A stretch of 64,000 bases of DNA from JACCXM01 sp046328335 (GTDB taxonomy: Bacteria > Chloroflexota > Chloroflexia > Thermomicrobiales > UBA6265). Below the pieces are notes generated by a model, which saw nothing but the letters and a program-made list of their open reading frames with translations, had not been told where the DNA came from and ran no database searches. Shown piece after piece: positions 8,742-17,641 of the stretch; the stretch's first letter is position 1; every line of letters starts with the position of its first letter. Location of the stretch: the NCBI GenBank assembly GCA_046328335.1, contig JAXLWU010000006.1, positions 1 to 64,000 on the forward strand, written 5' to 3'. A program made the translations under genes and the position numbers.

Positions 8742-10103
8742 TCACGCGGCCTCCGTATGCTCTCCGGCCGGCAGGCTCTCGACCAGGCGGTCGATGCCCG
8801 CGCGCGTGTTGGTCTCGGTGGCACAGAGCAGCAGATGGTGGTCGAGGCGCGGGTCGGTTCGCCCCAAATCGAGACCACCCAGGATACCCCGCTGGAGAAG
8901 AGCGGCATTCACGTCGCGCGCGGGAACGGGTGTGGAAACGACGAACTCATTGAAAAAGTGAGCGTCACTCGCGAGGCGATACCCAGGTAAGGCCGCGATC
9001 CGGTCGGCGAGATAGTGGGCATTCTGATACGCGCGGTACGCCGCTTCGCGAAACCCAGTCGGACCCACCGTCGCCATATAGGTCGTGGCCGCGGTAGCCA
9101 TCAAGCCCTGGTTGGTGCAGATGTTGGATGTCGCCTTCTCGCGCCGGATGTGCTGCTCGCGCGTCTGCAACGTCAGGACGAACCCGCGCTTGCCTTCGGA
9201 ATCGGCGGTGACGCCAGCGAGGCGGCCGGGCATCTGGCGCACGAACGATTGTCGGGCGCCGAGCAGGCCAACGTACGGTCCGCCGAAACTCTGCGGAACG
9301 CCAAGCGATTGGCCTTCGGCCGCGACCACATCTGCCCCAAGGAGACCCGGCGGCTGCAACAGCGCCAGCGGCAACGGGAGCGTGCTGACCACCAGCGAGC
9401 CACCGTGAGCGTGCACCAAATCGGCGATCTCCGCGATTTGCTCGATGCCTCCGAAGAAGTTTGGATACTGCATGACCACGCAGGCGAGATCATCAGCGAG
9501 AAATGGCGCGATATGCTCTGGCGTCGTGATGAAGCCGTTGTCCGCAAGCGGCATCTCGACCACGTCGAGCGGCAGACCCTGGACATACGTCCGGAGCACG
9601 TCGCGATAGGCCGGGTGGACCGTTGGGGTGATGACGATGCGGCGACGCCCTTTTGGCATCGAGACGGTAATCAGGGCGCCCTCGGCAAGTGCCGTGGCAC
9701 CGTCATACATCGACGCGTTGGCGATATCGACTCCCAGCAGCGTGGCTACCAGACTCTGGAACTCGTAAATGACCTGCAACGTGCCCTGGGCCACTTCCGG
9801 CTGATAGGGCGTGTAGGCCGTGTAGAACTCTCCCCGGGCGAGGATCTGACCGACCGTCGCGGGCACGAAATGACGATACGATCCGGCCCCAAGAAAGACG
9901 TCAGGTGCGGCAAACGCCGTGTTTCCGCCGGCCAGCGTCGAGAGTTGGTCAGCTGCCTCCATCTCGGTCAGGACGGCAGGCAGCCGCAACTCGGGAAATC
10001 GTACTGACGCCGGAATCGGGGTAAAGAACGCCTCGCTGCTGTCCGCGCCAGTTGCCGCGAGCATCGCCTCGCGATCATCAGCGGTGTGTGGGTTGAATGT
10101 CAT
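8742..10103 (-). CDS. gcvPA: Glycine dehydrogenase (decarboxylating) subunit 1
   Basis: This 453-residue protein is the N-terminal half of the split P protein. It contains the conserved stretch YTPYQPEVAQGTLQVIYEFQSLVATLLG and the glycine-rich segment SLGVPQSFGGPYVGLL. The PLP lysine belongs to subunit 2 (GcvPB), which is not found downstream: der follows after about 150 bases with no ORF between. P decarboxylates glycine and passes the aminomethyl group to the lipoyl arm of GcvH. It is the last gene of gcvT-gcvH-gcvPA. Confidence 0.95.
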   Translation of the reverse strand: MTFNPHTADDREAMLAATGADSSEAFFTPIPASVRFPELRLPAVLTEMEAADQLSTLAGGNTAFAAPDVFLGAGSYRHFVPATVGQILARGEFYTAYTPYQPEVAQGTLQVIYEFQSLVATLLGVDIANASMYDGATALAEGALITVSMPKGRRRIVITPTVHPAYRDVLRTYVQGLPLDVVEMPLADNGFITTPEHIAPFLADDLACVVMQYPNFFGGIEQIAEIADLVHAHGGSLVVSTLPLPLALLQPPGLLGADVVAAEGQSLGVPQSFGGPYVGLLGARQSFVRQMPGRLAGVTADSEGKRGFVLTLQTREQHIRREKATSNICTNQGLMATAATTYMATVGPTGFREAAYRAYQNAHYLADRIAALPGYRLASDAHFFNEFVVSTPVPARDVNAALLQRGILGGLDLGRTDPRLDHHLLLCATETNTRAGIDRLVESLPAGEHTEAA

Positions 10104-10166
10104 TGCTCTGTGACCAGCCTCGTTGTCCCTGAATCCTAGACTCGCGATGGAACGTGCGCGCGGGCG

Positions 10167-10556
10167 CTAATGGGCAGAGGCGTGTGCGAATGCGTCGTAA
10201 TCCTCCGCGTTCATCAGTTGAGCGATTTGCTCCGGGTTGTCGACCCGAACGCGGACGAGCCACGCCCGGTCGTACGGAGAGGCGTTGATCGTTTCCGGCG
10301 CGGAGAGCGCATCGTCATTGCGCTCGATGACTTCGCCGGTAATCGGTGAGAAGATGTCGTTCGCGGCCTTGACCGATTCAACGATGCCGAATGCCTGATC
10401 AATCGCGATCGTGTCGCCGATCTCGGGAAGCTCGAGATAGGTGATATCACCCAGTTCGGACTGAGCAAAATCCGTAATGCCGATGGTGGCGATGTCGCCA
10501 TCAAGTGAGACCCACTCGTGAGTTTTTGTGTATCTTCGATCCGCCGGCGATGACAT
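10167..10556 (-). CDS. gcvH: Glycine cleavage system H protein
   Basis: The 129-residue lipoyl carrier shuttles the aminomethyl group between P, T and L proteins. It starts in the usual way (YTKTHEWVSLDGDIATIGITDFAQ) and has the lipoylation site K63 in ESVKAA. GAGGAG lies somewhat far upstream of the ATG (about 12 bases). It sits 38 bases after gcvT and 63 before gcvPA in one operon. Confidence 0.97.
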   Translation of the reverse strand: MSSPADRRYTKTHEWVSLDGDIATIGITDFAQSELGDITYLELPEIGDTIAIDQAFGIVESVKAANDIFSPITGEVIERNDDALSAPETINASPYDRAWLVRVRVDNPEQIAQLMNAEDYDAFAHASAH

Positions 10557-10594
10557 CTTGCCAGTAGTCTCCTCTAAAGGTCGCGCAACGACGC

Positions 10595-11737
10595 CTATCC
10601 GTGGCTGCGTCGATAAAATGGTACTTTCACCTGTTCGGCATGCACGGGCTTATTGCGGATGACGATGTCGAGTGGTTTCCCTACGCCGGCGACATCCGCG
10701 GCAACGAGAGCGAGCCCGATCTCCTGGCCCAGGGACGGCGAATGAGCGCCGCTTGTCACCACCCCCACCTCGCGCCCGTCGACTTCGACCGGATAGCCGT
10801 GGCGAGCCGAGCCGGCACGCTCGACAAGTTTGAATCCAACGGTTTTTCGCGGCACGCCAGCCGCCTTCATCCCCGCGATTCGGTCGCGGCCGATGAAATC
10901 TCCCTTGTCCAGTTTCACCGCCCAGCCGACTCCGGCTTCCAGCGGGCTGATATCCATTGCGAGTTCGTTGCCATACAACGGCATACGCGCCTCGAGACGG
11001 AGCGTATCGCGGGCGCCAAGACCGATCGGGGCGAGAGCAAAGTCTTCACCGGCCTGCATCAGCGCGTCCCAGAGTTCGCCGGTCCGCGCCTGGTCTACGT
11101 AGAACTCGAACCCGTCCTCGCCGGTGTATCCAGTACGCGCGATCCAGGTCGGTATGCCGGCAATCGCTCCCCGTCGCCAGTGAAATGCGTCCAGGTCGGC
11201 GAGATCATCCTCGCTGAGTCGAGCGACAATGGCAGCAGCCTCCGGTCCCTGGATGGCGACCATCCCAAAAGAATCAGAGAGATCCGCGATCGTAACATCG
11301 AATTCCGGATGCTCCCCACGCTGCTCGATCAACCAGGCCACGTCGACATCGTGATTCGAGGCATTGACCACCACGAAATAGCCGTCACGGTCGGGGTAGC
11401 GATAAACAATGATGTCATCGATTACACCACCCTGCGGGTTTGGCAACATCGAGTACTGGGCGTCGCCCGGCGCGAGCACGGAGACATCGTTGGTCGTCAC
11501 CTTCTGGAGGAATGGCAACGCGTCGGGTCCGGTGATACCGACCTGTCCCATGTGACCGAGATCGAAGAGACCCGCCGCCTGGCGCACCGCGCGGTGCTCG
11601 TCGAGAATGCCGCGGTACGACACTGGCATCAACCAGCCCGCGAACGGAATCATCCGCGCGCCAAGGGCTTCATGCCGGCTGCGAAGGGCAGTCTGCTTGA
11701 GTTGCGGTGCTTCCGTCCCACCACGATCAGCTGTCAC
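10595..11737 (-). CDS. gcvT: Aminomethyltransferase (glycine cleavage T protein)
   Basis: GcvT releases ammonia from the aminomethyl group on GcvH and forms 5,10-methylene-THF. The 380-residue protein has the folate-binding N-domain (LFDLGHMGQVGITGPDALPFLQK) and the substrate motif TGYTGEDGFEFY, and ends in a typical GCV_T C-terminal barrel. It is the first gene of gcvT-gcvH-gcvPA. In the 116 bases upstream I find no glycine riboswitch, only a 13-base palindrome at 11828. Confidence 0.97.
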   Translation of the reverse strand: MTADRGGTEAPQLKQTALRSRHEALGARMIPFAGWLMPVSYRGILDEHRAVRQAAGLFDLGHMGQVGITGPDALPFLQKVTTNDVSVLAPGDAQYSMLPNPQGGVIDDIIVYRYPDRDGYFVVVNASNHDVDVAWLIEQRGEHPEFDVTIADLSDSFGMVAIQGPEAAAIVARLSEDDLADLDAFHWRRGAIAGIPTWIARTGYTGEDGFEFYVDQARTGELWDALMQAGEDFALAPIGLGARDTLRLEARMPLYGNELAMDISPLEAGVGWAVKLDKGDFIGRDRIAGMKAAGVPRKTVGFKLVERAGSARHGYPVEVDGREVGVVTSGAHSPSLGQEIGLALVAADVAGVGKPLDIVIRNKPVHAEQVKVPFYRRSHG

Positions 11738-11827
11738 CAGTCAATCCGATCCCTTTGTTCAGACAAGACGCTCCGGGCCAAACGGGTGGATTCTAGGGAG
11801 TGTCGTGCATCCAGTCAATTGCCACGG

Positions 11828-11840
11828 CTGAGAATCTCAG
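11828..11840. repeat. 13-base palindrome between purB and gcvT
   Basis: CTGAGA-A-TCTCAG is a perfect palindrome with one central base. It lies 14 bases past the purB stop and 90 bases upstream of gcvT. It could be a regulator site or a minimal hairpin; no more can be said. Confidence 0.25.
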
Positions 11841-11853
11841 AGGGATATGTCGC

Positions 11854-13170
11854 TCATTGTGGCGCTTCGCTACCGGTATGACCGAGTCCGACCCTGTCCA
11901 GGATGTGGGTTACTTGCCCCAACTGCGCATCTGGATCGAACAGCGCGGAAAGCAACGTCTCATCGACGAGCCCCGTCACTCTCTCGTCGGACCCGAGCGA
12001 TTCCTTCAGGTTCCGACCTTTCTCCACGGCGGCGCGGGCATGTTCCTGCACGATCTTGTACGCCGCCTGTCGATCCATCCCGGCTTCGACGAGGGCGAGC
12101 AGCACTGGCTGCGAGTAGATCAGCCCATTTGTCAGATCGAGATTGCGCTGCATTTGGTCGGCATGGACGACAAGCCTGCCAAGGATATCGGCCATTTCAT
12201 GCAACATGAAATCGAGCACGGTGAACGCGTCCGGAAAGATCACCCGTTCAGTCGAACTGTGACTGATGTCACGTTCGTGCCAGAGCGCATTGTTTTCGGC
12301 AGCAACATCGGAGTACCCGCGAAGCAACCGGGCCAGACCGGTAATCCGCTCCGAGGCATGCGGATTTCGTTTGTGCGGCATGGCTGAGGAACCTTGGTTG
12401 CCAGGGTCGAATGGCTCCTCCGCCTCGCCAACCTCGGTGCGCTGAAGATGTCGTATCTCGACCGCCATTTTTTCGAGCGTGCCGCCAATTCCAGCCAGCA
12501 CAGCGAGCAGGAAGGCATGGCGGTCGCGCTGGATGATCTGGGTAGACGCCGGCGCCGGCACCAGCCCCAGCTGCGCACAGACCTCGTCTTCAACATCGAC
12601 CGGTACATGGGCGTGGGTGCCGACGGCGCCAGATAGTTTTCCGACCGCGATATCCTCGCGCGCCAACTCGAGCCTGCGGAGGTGCCGCCGCAATTCGTCG
12701 TACCAGACGGCCAATTTGAGTCCGAATGTGGTCGGCTCGGCGTGCATGCCGTGGGTGCGCCCGATCATCACCGTGCCGCGGTGGGCCACCGCCTGCCGGC
12801 CCACGACCGCAATCAACTCGCCAAGCCGCTGTCGAGTCAGATCGACGGCCGCGGCGGACTGCAGGGCAAGTCCTGTATCGACAACATCCGAACTCGTCAG
12901 GCCGAGATGGACGAACCGCGCCTCGGGTCCGATCGATTCGCCCGTGGCGCGCAGGAACGCGATGACGTCGTGGTCGACTTCCCGCTCAATTTCGTGCATC
13001 CGGCCAAGATCGCAGGTAGCGGCGCGAATCGCGGGCATCGCCTCGGGCGGAATGCGGCCGCGAGCCGCCCACGCCTCGCACGCGGCCTTTTCGATGCGGA
13101 GCCAAGCGTCGACCTTGCTCCGCTCACTCCAGATCGCTCCCATTTCGGGCAGCGTATAGCGCTCGATCAT
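11854..13170 (-). CDS. purB: Adenylosuccinate lyase
   Basis: PurB acts twice in purine synthesis: it removes fumarate from SAICAR and from adenylosuccinate. The 438-residue protein starts MIERYTLPEMGAIWSE and has the superfamily signature GSSAMPHKRNP in the mobile catalytic loop, with GRTHGMHAEPTTFG holding a conserved active-site His. Length is normal. It is divergent from glmS; a TATACT-like -10 lies at 13214-13219. Confidence 0.98.
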   Translation of the reverse strand: MIERYTLPEMGAIWSERSKVDAWLRIEKAACEAWAARGRIPPEAMPAIRAATCDLGRMHEIEREVDHDVIAFLRATGESIGPEARFVHLGLTSSDVVDTGLALQSAAAVDLTRQRLGELIAVVGRQAVAHRGTVMIGRTHGMHAEPTTFGLKLAVWYDELRRHLRRLELAREDIAVGKLSGAVGTHAHVPVDVEDEVCAQLGLVPAPASTQIIQRDRHAFLLAVLAGIGGTLEKMAVEIRHLQRTEVGEAEEPFDPGNQGSSAMPHKRNPHASERITGLARLLRGYSDVAAENNALWHERDISHSSTERVIFPDAFTVLDFMLHEMADILGRLVVHADQMQRNLDLTNGLIYSQPVLLALVEAGMDRQAAYKIVQEHARAAVEKGRNLKESLGSDERVTGLVDETLLSALFDPDAQLGQVTHILDRVGLGHTGSEAPQ

Positions 13171-13308
13171 TCTGCTTATTCATCCTGACACGCTGGTTTC
13201 CAGGCCTTTTGCGAGTATAGGTACCCGTTGAGATTGCCTCGCCAGAGGCGTACACTCCCAGTAGTGGGAGGTGTCAGCCGGACCGCACCATTCGTTGTTG
13301 TTGCAGTA

Positions 13309-13443
13309 GCGCCGGGACTCGCGACGAGGGGCGAGTTGACGAGGTGGGAGCCGATCGAACGATTCGGCGGATGGCTCCCCGGCCGGCACGGCCGTTACGA
13401 CCGGAGCAAACCAGTGGGGTGACTCACTGACAAATGCCGGTCG
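13309..13443 (+). ncRNA. glmS self-cleaving ribozyme (GlcN6P-responsive)
   Basis: This element matches the glmS ribozyme in order and spacing. Cleavage site A13308/G13309 is followed by GCGCC; P2 pairs ACTCGC (13317-13322) with GCGAGT (13331-13336). Next come the invariant GACGAGG (13338-13344) and a stem GGGAGCC (13346-13352) with GGCTCCC (13373-13379), containing TTCGGCGGATG. A P3-type stem at 13380-13394 and TTACGACCGGAGCAAACC follow. The last parts are the hairpin AGTG/CACT around GGGGTGACT (13413-13428) and the closing stem CGACCGG (13398-13404) with CCGGTCG (13437-13443). Known members bind glucosamine-6-phosphate as cofactor and cut their own mRNA. Here it lies in the glmS leader, 133 bases before the start codon. 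Confidence 0.95.
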
Positions 13444-13576
13444 ATGTGCGAACCCTCCGGCAGAGCATGCAATTCCCACCAAATAGAACCTGAAGCGAAC
13501 TTGGCGCTGGCATTTGCCTTGTCAGTGGCTGGTTGCCGTCCGCATGCGTCGACGTTGTGGGAAAAGAGGCTCATTC

Positions 13577-15343
13577 ATGTGTGGCGTGTTTGGCTTTGTG
13601 GGTCGTGAGTCCGATGTTGGAGACATGGTTCTCTCGGCGCTCAAGACCCTCGAGTATCGCGGGTATGACTCCTGGGGAATGGCGGTTTCGCTCCCGGACA
13701 ACCTCTTTGTCGCGAAGAACACCGGTCGGATCAACGGGCAACGCGTCGCACTGCCAAAAGCGACGATGGGGCTCGGTCATACCAGGTGGGCTACTCATGG
13801 CGGTGTGACGGTCGAGAACGCGCATCCGCACCTCGACTGCGCGGGAAGAATCGCGGTCGTACACAACGGCATAATCGAGAACCATGAAGATTTGCGACGA
13901 GACCTCATGTCTCGGGGGCATCAGTTTGCTTCTGAAACCGATAGCGAAGTCGTTGCCCACCTGGTGGAAGAACGCCTCGCGGCGGGGAACGACCTGACCT
14001 CTGCCGTCTCCGAAGTCCATGCATTGCTCGCCGGATACAATGCCATCGTGGTTCTCGACCGCCTCACGCATTCAATGGTTGCAACAAAACTGGTCTCGCC
14101 TCTTGTGATTGGCGTGGGCAAGTCCGGGTCGACGGTCGCCTCCGATCCGCTCGCCCTGCTCGGTCATGCCAGTGGACTTGTCTTCCTCGAGGATGATCAG
14201 ATCGCGTTGCTCACCCGAGACGGACTCAGCATCTTCGCGCGCAATTCGCTCTCACCAATTGCGCCGACCCTGGTCATGCCGAGCGGCACCGGACGCGACG
14301 CCGAACTCGGTCAGTATCCCGATTTCTTCACCAAGGAAGTTCACGAGCAGCCCGCCTCGCTGCGACGGCTGGTCGTCGAGAGCCGGCCAGAGATCGAAGC
14401 TCTGGCGGCCGCCGTGCAGGACTCCGCGCATACCGTCCTGGTCGGTTGCGGCACCGCGTGGAACGCTGCTCTGGCCGGAACCTACCTCTTTGACGAGTTG
14501 TGCGGCAAGGAGGTTGCCGCGATTCCCGCCTCCGAGTTTCGCTACCGACCGGGCGCGATCGGCCCGGAGACGCTTGTCGTAGCAATGTCGCAGAGCGGCG
14601 AAACCGTCGACGTCATCGAGGCGACGAATATCGCAAGAGCGAACGGCGCCCGGGTGGCGGCCATCGTCAATTCCCCAAACTCGACCCTCGATCGCTCGGT
14701 CGATACCAGGGTCTTGTTGCGAACCGGGGTGGAACAATGCGTGCTGGCCACCAAGTCGTACACCGCGAAACTGGCGACCCTGCTGCTCACGGCATGTGCC
14801 ATCGGTGGGAGGTGGGATGACGGTCTTGCCGCGGTCGATCATGCCGCTGGAGCCATCTTCGACTTCCTGAACGGCGAGGGACCATCGCGGGTCAGGGCCA
14901 TGGCCGCGCGCGCGGCTACTTCTGATCACCTGTTCGTCATTGGCCGCGGCGTGCATTATCCCTCCGCGTTGGAGGCGGCCCTCAAGATCAAGGAGGTGTC
15001 ATACATCCACGCCGAGGGATTTGCCAGCGGCGAGTTGAAGCACGGAGTCATTGCCCTGATTGGAAACGGCACTCCCTGCCTCGTCTTCGCGCCGAACGAC
15101 CTGACCCGGATTGACACCCTTTCCGGAGCGGCGGAACTGCGCAGCCGCGGTGGCCATATCGTCGGCATCGGCCCAGAAGCGAGCGAGGTATTCGACGATT
15201 TCATCGCCATTCCGGATGTCGGACTGGCGAATCCACTGGTCGAGGCCGTTCCTGGTCAGCTCTTTGGTTATTTCGCGGCGATCGCGCGCGGTACTGATCC
15301 GGACCGTCCACGCAATCTCGCCAAGAGCGTCACGGTCAAATGA
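13577..15343 (+). CDS. glmS: Glutamine--fructose-6-phosphate aminotransferase (isomerizing)
   Basis: GlmS makes glucosamine-6-phosphate, the entry compound for peptidoglycan and other amino sugars. The start at ATG 13577 gives MCGVFGFVG, placing the catalytic Cys at residue 2 after Met removal, as required for the glutaminase domain. The longer open frame upstream is not used. Two SIS domains follow, and the protein ends NLAKSVTVK as usual. Length is 588 residues. The mRNA leader carries the glmS ribozyme, so product feedback through RNA cleavage is expected. The downstream gene overlaps by ATGA. Confidence 0.98.
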   Translation: MCGVFGFVGRESDVGDMVLSALKTLEYRGYDSWGMAVSLPDNLFVAKNTGRINGQRVALPKATMGLGHTRWATHGGVTVENAHPHLDCAGRIAVVHNGIIENHEDLRRDLMSRGHQFASETDSEVVAHLVEERLAAGNDLTSAVSEVHALLAGYNAIVVLDRLTHSMVATKLVSPLVIGVGKSGSTVASDPLALLGHASGLVFLEDDQIALLTRDGLSIFARNSLSPIAPTLVMPSGTGRDAELGQYPDFFTKEVHEQPASLRRLVVESRPEIEALAAAVQDSAHTVLVGCGTAWNAALAGTYLFDELCGKEVAAIPASEFRYRPGAIGPETLVVAMSQSGETVDVIEATNIARANGARVAAIVNSPNSTLDRSVDTRVLLRTGVEQCVLATKSYTAKLATLLLTACAIGGRWDDGLAAVDHAAGAIFDFLNGEGPSRVRAMAARAATSDHLFVIGRGVHYPSALEAALKIKEVSYIHAEGFASGELKHGVIALIGNGTPCLVFAPNDLTRIDTLSGAAELRSRGGHIVGIGPEASEVFDDFIAIPDVGLANPLVEAVPGQLFGYFAAIARGTDPDRPRNLAKSVTVK

Positions 15344-16203
15344 GTGACGCCGCACCACAGGTACGAATCGTCGAGACGCATATGCATCTCGATGAACCCA
15401 CCTTCGATGAAGACCGCGACAACGTTCTCGATCAGGCACGAGCGGTCGGAGTCAACTGGTTTATCAACATCGCGCACACGGAGGACCACTGGCGAACGTC
15501 TTCAGCACTTCGAGACCAATATGACGATATCGATTTTTCGATCGGGCTGCACCCCCTCCATGCAGGGGCATACGACCCTGCGTTTGAGAGCAGGTTGTGG
15601 CGAGCGGTGAGCGATCTTCGGCCGATCGCCCTGGGAGAAATGGGGCTCGACTTTTTTCGCGATGGCCCTGCGCCCGCACTGCAGGAGCTGGCATTCCGCG
15701 CCCAACTCGATATCGCTGCCGAATCTGGACTCCCCGTCATCATTCATCAGCGCAATGCCGCGGCGGAGGTCGTGGCGATTTTGTCCACCTGGGAATCTGC
15801 GGTCCAGATCGTGCTTCATTCGTTTGACGGCACGATCGAAATGGCCGACTGGGCGATCGAACGAGGTTGCTTCGTCGGCGTAGGAGGATTGGCGGCAAAA
15901 CCCGCGTCCGGAGAGCTGCGAAGCGCACTTTCCCGCATTCCACCGGAACGACTGCTGTTGGAAACGGATTCGCCCTACCTCGCGCCAATGGGTCTCTCGA
16001 GTCGGCGGAATACTCCCGCCAGCTTGCCGGTCCTCGCGGAACTATTGGCGCCTGTCTGGGGTATGACCGGTGCAGAACTCTGTTCCCGGACGAGTGCAAA
16101 TGCGGAACGTGTCTTTGGGCCTCATCGCTATTCGGCTGAGCGCAGGTGCAGGATCAGCGGGGACTGCCATGATGATCTCGGTACATTCAATCCGGAGCGA
16201 TGA
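15340..16203 (+). CDS. TatD-family metal-dependent hydrolase
   Basis: This 287-residue TIM-barrel protein overlaps the glmS stop by ATGA. It has the TatD metal ligands ETHMHLD at the N-terminus, IGLHPLHA, ALGEMGLDFF, PVIIHQRNA, VLHSFDG and LLLETDSPYLAP. TatD proteins act as 3'-5' exonucleases or DNA hydrolases, and some as D-aminoacyl-tRNA deacylase-like enzymes. The C-terminal 30 residues (after VFGPH) are poorly conserved and Arg-rich. Which substrate it uses is not known. Confidence 0.92.
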   Translation: MSDAAPQVRIVETHMHLDEPTFDEDRDNVLDQARAVGVNWFINIAHTEDHWRTSSALRDQYDDIDFSIGLHPLHAGAYDPAFESRLWRAVSDLRPIALGEMGLDFFRDGPAPALQELAFRAQLDIAAESGLPVIIHQRNAAAEVVAILSTWESAVQIVLHSFDGTIEMADWAIERGCFVGVGGLAAKPASGELRSALSRIPPERLLLETDSPYLAPMGLSSRRNTPASLPVLAELLAPVWGMTGAELCSRTSANAERVFGPHRYSAERRCRISGDCHDDLGTFNPER

Positions 16204-16363
16204 GGGTACAAGCAGGTACCATCAGGTGTTGTGGGCTCCGAACGTCGCCGGAGTTCGAGCGGTCACGTCATTCGAGACCCAAGAGTCTTCTCGATGGAGA
16301 GAAGCGAATCATGCATCTTGAAGGCAAACCTACCATCAGGCTCCTCAGGCTTCGGTCTCTCTC

Positions 16364-17641
16364 GTGGATTGCGCAATGATTCGCGACGCGGCAGCCGGGC
16401 AGACAATCGGCAGGGGACAGAAGTCTTCGTTTGTGAATTGGAGGGCGAGACTCGGGCGCGATCATGTTGCGCCGGTCATTGCGGTGGCCGGCACCCGTGG
16501 CAAGACCAGCGTCATCCGCGCAGTCGAATCGATATTCGCGCAGGCCAACCTGCGTGTCGCGACCTGGACCGACCGCGGCGTCGAGATCGGCGGGCAGCGG
16601 CAACGCGGCGAACTTGGCCCCTGGTCGCGCGCGATGACCAGGTTGACCGCGGGCGGACTCGATGTCGCGCTCCAGGAAATCGACTGGGCGACCATCCAGG
16701 CGGTCGGCGTCCCGGGCCGTGCCTACCCCATCATCGCGGTTTCGAATCTCTGCGCCAACAACGAAGCCTGTCTGCTGACCCCCCATATGATGATGGCGCG
16801 CAAGGCGCTGGCAAGACTTCGGACCAGCATTTCTGACCACGGGCGGCTGATTCTGAACGCCGACGATTTCGCTATTGCCGACGATGTCCCTGGTGCCGCC
16901 GATCGCGTGCTGATCGGGATGAGTCCCGAGTCTCCGATCTTGCGTCGACACCTCCAGAACGGTGGCGACGCCTGCTGGCTCGAACATGGTCAGATCACCG
17001 AACAGCGGGACACCGTCCGCACAACAATTGTGGCCGTATCCGATCTTCCCTGGACTCGCGGTGGAGAAATACCCTTCGGCGTCCAGAACGCGCTCCTGGC
17101 GGCCGCGATCGGGAGGGAATGCGGTTTGTCATATCAGGTGGTGGCCAGCGGACTTACCCAGCACGACGCTGCCCCAGGCTCCGTCCCCGGGTCATTCAAT
17201 GTCATCGCCGTTGGCGACTCAACCGTGGTCATCGATGTTCCGGCGGCGTCGTGGTTTCTCCGCAACACCATTCGGGCGGTGCAGAACCTCGATTCGGGCC
17301 GTCATATCAGAATCGCCGGGCCGATGAACGACATCCCGGACGAGGATTTGATGGAGATCGGACGCCTATTGGGACGCTCCGGCGGCGTTCTCATCTTCCA
17401 CGGACTGCGCGACGGCGATCGCTTCGAGCAATTGCGCGCGGGAGCGGCAGGCAACCAGGTACCGCCACTGGTCGTGCAGTCAGTGGATGAGCGTTCTGCA
17501 ATACAGCAAGGTCTGGGTATGTTGAAACCGCGTGACATCATGCTCGTTCTCGCTGAAGAGCCGGCTGCCGCGGTGCGTCTGGTCGAACGGCAGGTCCACC
17601 GCTCGGAGCAACCCTCGCGGCGGACGCCGGGAGCAGCATGA
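16364..17641 (+). CDS. Mur-ligase-like ATPase (PgsB/CapB-cyanophycin synthetase type)
   Basis: The 425-residue protein has an ATP-binding P-loop AGTRGKTS at about 42-49, followed by a Mur ligase middle domain (TDRGVEIGGQ, VSNLCANNEACLLTPHMMMARK, LILNADDFAIAD). The nearest pattern is PgsB/CapB (poly-gamma-glutamate synthesis) or the C-terminal half of cyanophycin synthetase, but no PgsC/PgsA partner is present. The start is GTG 16364; ATG 16376 is an equal candidate. The stop overlaps polX by ATGA. I infer an amino-acid or peptide ligase of unknown substrate. Confidence 0.7.
   Translation: MDCAMIRDAAAGQTIGRGQKSSFVNWRARLGRDHVAPVIAVAGTRGKTSVIRAVESIFAQANLRVATWTDRGVEIGGQRQRGELGPWSRAMTRLTAGGLDVALQEIDWATIQAVGVPGRAYPIIAVSNLCANNEACLLTPHMMMARKALARLRTSISDHGRLILNADDFAIADDVPGAADRVLIGMSPESPILRRHLQNGGDACWLEHGQITEQRDTVRTTIVAVSDLPWTRGGEIPFGVQNALLAAAIGRECGLSYQVVASGLTQHDAAPGSVPGSFNVIAVGDSTVVIDVPAASWFLRNTIRAVQNLDSGRHIRIAGPMNDIPDEDLMEIGRLLGRSGGVLIFHGLRDGDRFEQLRAGAAGNQVPPLVVQSVDERSAIQQGLGMLKPRDIMLVLAEEPAAAVRLVERQVHRSEQPSRRTPGAA

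Noticed and set aside
11738..11853. Glycine riboswitch upstream of gcvT
   Set aside because: The 116-base gap lacks the conserved tandem aptamer cores; only a short palindrome is present.
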